DNA of 64,000 nucleotides. It comes from Corynebacterium glucuronolyticum DSM 44120. Lineage in GTDB: Bacteria > Actinomycetota > Actinomycetes > Mycobacteriales > Mycobacteriaceae. The number at the start of each line of letters is the position of its first letter. Within the stretch, counting starts at the first letter, position 1. The position numbers and the translations under genes are program-made. The stretch spans positions 2,542,001 through 2,606,000 of the forward strand of contig NZ_CP047452.1 in the NCBI RefSeq assembly GCF_030440595.1, written 5' to 3'. The notes beneath the pieces were generated by a model that had not been told where the DNA came from, made no database searches, and saw only the letters and a program-made list of their open reading frames with translations. Below are positions 59,361 to 64,000 of this stretch, in pieces.

Positions 59361-62300
59361 ATGAGTAACCCCCTCCTCCGCTTCGGGTCGTTTGTCCGTG
59401 GCGGAACCACCGACTCTACGGGCCATGAACTGCACCTCACCGGCGGCCGAGAGGCAGACGTGTTTTACCGCGATCGCTGGGCATACGACAAAGTCGTGCG
59501 CTCGACGCACGGCGTCAACTGCACGGGCTCCTGCTCGTGGAAGGTGTACGTGAAAGACGGCGTCATCACGTGGGAATCGCAGCAGACCGATTACCCCACC
59601 ACAGGTCCGAATATGCCGGAATACGAACCACGGGGTTGTCCCCGTGGCGCGGCGTTCAGCTGGTACACCTATTCTCCTACGCGAATTCGCTATCCGTATG
59701 TCCGCGCCGTGCTCGTGGAAATGTACAGGGAAAGCAAGAAGCGGCTGGGGGATCCAGTCCTCGCCTGGCGTGACATCGTCGAGGACCCGCTCAAATCCAA
59801 GGAGTACAAATCGGCGCGTGGCAAGGGCGGAATGATCCGCATCGACTACGAGGAAGCCATCGAGATCGCCGCAGCCGCGCACGTATACACCGTTCGGCAG
59901 TACGGTCCCGACCGAGTCGCTGGCTTCTCCGTGCTCCCCGCGATGAGCATGATTTCCTACGGTGCCGGCACGCGCTTCCTGCAGATGATCGGTGGCGTCA
60001 GCCTGTCCTTCTACGACTGGTACGCTGACCTGCCCCCGGCCTCACCTCAGGTGTACGGGGACCAAACCGACGTTCCGGAATCGGGTGACTGGTACAACTC
60101 CACATACCTCATCATGTGGGGTTCCAACATTCCGCTCACCCGCACGCCCGACGCACACTTCATGGTCGAGGCACGATACTCCGGCCAGAAGGTCGTCGTT
60201 GTCTCGCCCGATTTCGCTGACAACACCAAGTTTGCCGACGAGTGGCTTCGCGCCAACCCGGGAACGGATGGTGCCCTTGCCCTTGCGATGGGACACGTCA
60301 TCCTCAAGGAATTCCACGTCGGTGAGAAGACACCGTACTTCCTCGATTACATGAGGCGATTCACGGATTCGCCGTTCCTGGTTGAATTGGATCCACATGC
60401 CGAGGGCGGGTTCGTTCCCGGTAAGTTCCTCACCGCAGCGGATCTGTCGGATCCGGATCTGGCCCACTCCCCTAATGCTAACCACAGGCTCCTTGTCCTG
60501 GACGCACACGGACGCGTTGTGGATCCGGGTGGCACCGTTGCCGACCGCTGGGGCGCTGAAGGCGAAGGCAAATGGAACCTTAGCCTGGACGGCGTAGATC
60601 CGGTCATGTCTGCGGCAGACATTGATGGCTATGGAACCGCCGAGGTTCTCCTGCCCCGCTTCGACCTCCCCTATCAGGGGAATGCGGACGGCCCCATTGG
60701 TGCTGGTGTTATCCACCGCGGAGTACCGACTGTGAATATCGAAGGTCGTACCTACACCACGGTGTTCGACCTCCTCCTGGCCAATTATTCCGTCCCTCGC
60801 CCGGAACTCAATCTCCCCGGCGAGTGGCCCACCGGTTACGACGATCTCACGTGCTATGGAACGCCGGCGTGGCAGGAGGAATTAACCGGTGTCCCGATGG
60901 AAGGTGCCATCCGCGTGGCTCGCGAATTCGCGCGAAATGCGGAGGAATCCCATGGTCGCTCGATGATCGTTATGGGTGCGGGCACCAACCACTACTTCCA
61001 CTCCGACGAGATTTACCGCACGTTCCTCGCCCTCACCACGATGTGCGGCACGCAGGGTGTCAACGGTGGCGGCTGGGCGCACTATGTGGGGCAAGAAAAG
61101 CTCCGACCACAAACCGGCTGGGCGCAGTACGCATTCGCCCTCGACTGGCAACGCCCGGCGCGCCAGATGATCTCCACGGGCTTCTGGTATCTGACAACCG
61201 ACCAGTGGCGCTACGACTCTGCAAAAACGAACCGCTTCACGTCGCCGCTCGCGACGGATGTCGACGGCGACGAGCTGACGAGTGACACCCTCGTCGAATC
61301 GATGAAGCGTGGCTGGATGCCCAGCTACCCGCAGTTCACTCGCAATACGCTGGTGCTTTCTGAGGAAGCGAAGGAACGCGGAGTAGCACCCGCGGACTAC
61401 ATTGCCGAGCAGCTTCGCAGTGGCGATGTGAAGTTTGCGTGCGAGGATCCGGATGCCCGGGAGGCAAGCCCGAAGATCCTCCTCAACTGGCGCACGAACC
61501 TCATGGGATCCTCGGCAAAGGGAACCGAGTTCTTCCTCCGGCACATGCTCGGCGTCGATTCCGATGCGACGGCGGAAGAGCTGAAGCCCGGGCAACGTCC
61601 ACGGTCTATCACATGGCACGATGAGGCCCCGCAGGGCAAGCTGGATCTGATGCTCACCTCGGACTTCCGTAACACCTCGACCACGCTGGTAAGTGACCTG
61701 ATTTTCCCGGCTGCCACGTGGTACGAAAAGCACGATCTCTCGTCCACGGATATGCACCCGTTCCTGCACTCGTTCAACGCGGCGATCACGCCCCCGTGGG
61801 AGGCGCGCACCGATTTCGAGCTGTTCCAGGATCTCTCCGAAAAGTTCTCCGAGTTCGCCGAGAAGTGGTTGGGCACGCAGACCGATGTCATCACCGTCCC
61901 CGGCGGTCACGATTCACCGGCCGAATTGGGATCGCCAAAGGGCATCGTTGGCCCGCTCGATGAAGCACCCCTGCCAAACATGGTGACCGTCGAGCGCGAC
62001 TACACCAAGATTTACGAGAAGTTCAATGCCCTCGGGCCCCTCTCCGCACAGGCTGGGATGAACACGAAGGGCATCCCCTACAGGCCCGACCGAGAGGTGG
62101 AAGAACTCGCCCAGATCAACGGAACGCTGGACACAGCGATCGGCCCCCGACCGTCGTTGGCCACCGACAAGAAGGCGTGCGAAGCGGTTCTGCGCCTGTC
62201 CGGCACCTCCAACGGCCGCCTCGCTACGCAAGGCTTCCGTGAGCTGGACAAGCGGGTCGGTTCCGATAAACCTACCGCTGACCTTTCCATCGAGGAAGAG

Positions 62301-63041
62301 GGCAAGCGGATCACGTGGAAGGACGTCTCCGAGAAACCCGTTGGCGTGATCACGTCACCGGAGTGGTCCGGGTCGGAGCATGGTGGCCGCCGCTACACAG
62401 CGTTTGCCATCAACATCGAGCACGACAAGCCCTGGCATACCCTGTCCGGACGCATGCACTACTACCTGGATCACGACTGGATGATCAAGTACGGCGAAGC
62501 GATGCCGACATTCAAGCCACCGGTTGACGTGCACGCCCTCTACGGCGAAACCGCGCCGGGAACGGTTGCCGAAGGTTCGCGCGCGGAGGTCACCGTCCGC
62601 TACCTGACGCCCCACAACAAGTGGGCGATTCACTCCCAGTACTTTGATAACCTCCACGTCCTCTCGCTGGCCCGCGGTGGCCAGGTGGTGTGGATGAGTG
62701 ATAAGGACGCGGAGAAGATCGGTGTTCGCGACAACGATTGGATCGAGGCGCGGAACCGCAACGGCATCGTCTCAGCTCGCGCGGTGGTATCCCACCGTAT
62801 CCCGGAGGGAACCGTGTTCATGCACCACGCCTCAGAGCGTACGGTAGGCACACCGCTGAATGAAAAGACGGGTCGGCGCGGTGGAACGCACAACTCGCTG
62901 ACCCGCATCATGATCAAGCCGACCCACCTCATTGGTGGGTACGGCCAGTTCACCTATTCGTTTAACTACATCGGGCCAACCGGCAACAACCGCGATGAAG
63001 TCACCACCATTCGTCGCCGCTCGCAGGAGGTTGAATACTAA
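59361..63041 (+). CDS. narG: Respiratory nitrate reductase alpha subunit NarG
   Basis: A full 1226-residue catalytic subunit with Mo-bisMGD. The FS0 [4Fe-4S] cluster ligands are His50, Cys54, Cys58 and Cys93 (STHGVNCTGSCSWK; EPRGCPRG). The molybdenum ligand is Asp264 in PLTRTPDAHF. The bis-MGD pockets continue through GTNHYFHSDEIYRTF and the C-terminal NRNGIVSARAVVSHR. No Tat signal with intact twin Arg is seen, as normal for the cytosol-facing NarG. Stop TAA overlaps the narH ATG (TAATG). It reduces nitrate to nitrite with electrons from NarH. Confidence 0.98.
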   Translation: MSNPLLRFGSFVRGGTTDSTGHELHLTGGREADVFYRDRWAYDKVVRSTHGVNCTGSCSWKVYVKDGVITWESQQTDYPTTGPNMPEYEPRGCPRGAAFSWYTYSPTRIRYPYVRAVLVEMYRESKKRLGDPVLAWRDIVEDPLKSKEYKSARGKGGMIRIDYEEAIEIAAAAHVYTVRQYGPDRVAGFSVLPAMSMISYGAGTRFLQMIGGVSLSFYDWYADLPPASPQVYGDQTDVPESGDWYNSTYLIMWGSNIPLTRTPDAHFMVEARYSGQKVVVVSPDFADNTKFADEWLRANPGTDGALALAMGHVILKEFHVGEKTPYFLDYMRRFTDSPFLVELDPHAEGGFVPGKFLTAADLSDPDLAHSPNANHRLLVLDAHGRVVDPGGTVADRWGAEGEGKWNLSLDGVDPVMSAADIDGYGTAEVLLPRFDLPYQGNADGPIGAGVIHRGVPTVNIEGRTYTTVFDLLLANYSVPRPELNLPGEWPTGYDDLTCYGTPAWQEELTGVPMEGAIRVAREFARNAEESHGRSMIVMGAGTNHYFHSDEIYRTFLALTTMCGTQGVNGGGWAHYVGQEKLRPQTGWAQYAFALDWQRPARQMISTGFWYLTTDQWRYDSAKTNRFTSPLATDVDGDELTSDTLVESMKRGWMPSYPQFTRNTLVLSEEAKERGVAPADYIAEQLRSGDVKFACEDPDAREASPKILLNWRTNLMGSSAKGTEFFLRHMLGVDSDATAEELKPGQRPRSITWHDEAPQGKLDLMLTSDFRNTSTTLVSDLIFPAATWYEKHDLSSTDMHPFLHSFNAAITPPWEARTDFELFQDLSEKFSEFAEKWLGTQTDVITVPGGHDSPAELGSPKGIVGPLDEAPLPNMVTVERDYTKIYEKFNALGPLSAQAGMNTKGIPYRPDREVEELAQINGTLDTAIGPRPSLATDKKACEAVLRLSGTSNGRLATQGFRELDKRVGSDKPTADLSIEEEGKRITWKDVSEKPVGVITSPEWSGSEHGGRRYTAFAINIEHDKPWHTLSGRMHYYLDHDWMIKYGEAMPTFKPPVDVHALYGETAPGTVAEGSRAEVTVRYLTPHNKWAIHSQYFDNLHVLSLARGGQVVWMSDKDAEKIGVRDNDWIEARNRNGIVSARAVVSHRIPEGTVFMHHASERTVGTPLNEKTGRRGGTHNSLTRIMIKPTHLIGGYGQFTYSFNYIGPTGNNRDEVTTIRRRSQEVEY

Positions 63042-64000
63042 TGAAGGTTATGGCACAGATCGCCATGGTGATGAACCTGGACAAGTGCATCGGGTGTCAC
63101 ACCTGTTCGGTCACGTGTAAGCAAGCGTGGACGAACCGCGAAGGCACCGAATATGTGTGGTTCAACAACGTGGAGACCAAACCCGGCATCGGCTATCCAC
63201 GCCACTGGGAGGATCAGAGCAAATGGAAGGGTGGCTGGCAGCGATCCAGCTCCGGCAAGCTCAAGCTCCGGTCCGGCGGGCGGTTGAAGAAGCTCGCCAG
63301 CATCTTTGCTAATCCGGATCTCCCGGAGATTTCGGATTACTACGAGCCCTGGACCTACGAGTATGAGAAGCTCCTGTCTGCTCCCAAGGATCAAAAGACA
63401 CTCCCCACGGCCCGGCCGGTGTCGCAGCTCGACGGTAGGCCGCTGGACAAGATTGAGTGGTCTTCTGCGTGGGACGATGACCTCGGTGGTTCGAAGGAGA
63501 CCCTGCACGAGGATCCGATTCTCCAGCAGATGAACCTCAAGGTGCGCACGGAGATCGAGGATTCCTTCATGTTCTACCTCCCTCGTATCTGCGAGCACTG
63601 CCTCAATCCTGCGTGTGTGGCAAGCTGTCCCTCCGGCGCGATGTATAAGCGCTCCGAGGATGGGATCGTGCTCGTCGATCAGGATCAGTGCCGTGGTTGG
63701 CGCATGTGTGTATCTGGGTGCCCGTACAAGAAGGTGTACTTCAACCATGCGTCGGGCAAGGCGGAGAAGTGTACTCTCTGCTACCCGCGTTTGGAGGTCG
63801 GGCAGCCGACCGTGTGCTCGGAGACGTGTGTGGGTCGCCTCCGTTACCTCGGTGTTGTGCTTTACGACGCGGACCGGGTTCCGGAAGCTGCAGCCGTCAA
63901 GGATGAGCACGAGCTTTACGACGCGCAGCGGTCCGTGCTCCTCGATCCGCACGACCCGTCTGTGGTTGAGCAGGCCAAGAGGGACGGTGTCCCCCGCACC
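63041..64000 (+). CDS. narH: Respiratory nitrate reductase beta subunit NarH, N-terminal part (runs off the window)
   Basis: The first 320 residues of the electron-transfer subunit. Cluster motifs are DKCIGCHTCSVTCKQAW (Cys16, 19, 22, 26), RICEHCLNPACVASCP, and CRGWRMCVSGCPYKK, where Trp replaces a Cys as in the [3Fe-4S] site of known NarH, followed by KCTLCYPRLEVGQPTVCSETC. ATG 63041 overlaps the narG stop by one base. The gene runs off the right edge; narJ and narI are expected next. Confidence 0.98.
   Translation, partial: MKVMAQIAMVMNLDKCIGCHTCSVTCKQAWTNREGTEYVWFNNVETKPGIGYPRHWEDQSKWKGGWQRSSSGKLKLRSGGRLKKLASIFANPDLPEISDYYEPWTYEYEKLLSAPKDQKTLPTARPVSQLDGRPLDKIEWSSAWDDDLGGSKETLHEDPILQQMNLKVRTEIEDSFMFYLPRICEHCLNPACVASCPSGAMYKRSEDGIVLVDQDQCRGWRMCVSGCPYKKVYFNHASGKAEKCTLCYPRLEVGQPTVCSETCVGRLRYLGVVLYDADRVPEAAAVKDEHELYDAQRSVLLDPHDPSVVEQAKRDGVPRT

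Overview
The window is a 64 kb piece of a GC-rich actinobacterial chromosome, almost certainly Corynebacterium. The evidence is the corynebacterial sulfate-assimilation order cysI-cysX-cysH-cysD-cysN-cysY-cysZ, a dnaK-grpE-dnaJ-hspR operon with HspR (HAIR) operators, an 'anchored repeat' metal ABC locus with an LAxTG sorting signal, a narKGH operon, and many genes that start 6-8 nt after a -10 hexamer, which is the leaderless pattern common in this group. I saw no rRNA, prophage, insertion sequence or CRISPR array. One tRNA gene, tRNA-Gly(CCC), is present.

Layout. 1-908: 5' part of clpB with two HAIR operators. 990-3363: YibE/F membrane protein overlapping a globin-reductase. 3364-5598: a structured intergenic region, then a NarL-type sensor kinase, a 40-residue secreted cysteine-containing peptide and the response regulator. 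5595-7160: amidohydrolase and an unknown membrane-anchored protein. 7168-11512: hspR, dnaJ, grpE, dnaK. 11531-17434: MOSC protein, saccharopine-dehydrogenase-like protein, AI-2E transporter, META protein, nucleosidase and a compact AAA ATPase. 17445-23901: sulfate reduction operon under McbR-like sites. 23974-31395: anchored-repeat metal ABC operon and its large wall protein under Zur-like sites. 31472-35853: Fe-S oxidoreductase with a Pro/Ala/Thr tail, DUF1707 protein, small hydrolase, membrane protein. 35914-39364: alanine aminotransferase, an uncharacterised two-gene cassette, a DUF222/HNH gene and an inverted pair of DnaA boxes. 39366-44636: phosphate transporter, UDP-glucose dehydrogenase, dCTP deaminase, NAD(P)HX repair, tRNA-Gly. 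44699-48761: EcsC/TerB-like protein, small membrane protein and three consecutive related secreted beta-rich proteins. 48762-49365: 600 bp without a gene, followed by an orphan HExxH peptidase. 50378-57110: aminotransferase, proline iminopeptidase, Kup, SLC13/ArsB-like permease, PadR module. 57196-64000: molybdopterin adenylyltransferase beside narK, narG and the start of narH.

How the parts fit. The heat-shock genes share HspR operators, and both dnaK and clpB also have SigH-like promoter motifs. The cys genes take sulfate from uptake to sulfide, with cysY likely supplying siroheme iron. The mog gene sits next to the nitrate reductase that needs molybdenum cofactor. The metal ABC transporter, its membrane and wall anchored repeat proteins and the Zur-like boxes suggest zinc or manganese capture relayed through the cell wall.

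The most interesting candidates are (1) the kinase - secreted peptide - regulator cassette at 3629-5598, which looks like a peptide signalling system; (2) the structured region and terminator-like hairpin before that kinase; (3) the triplet of secreted proteins at 46353-48761; and (4) the unknown two-gene cassette at 37191-38089. Start sites were chosen from ribosome binding sites or leaderless promoters. Family calls rest on reading motifs, not on database searches.
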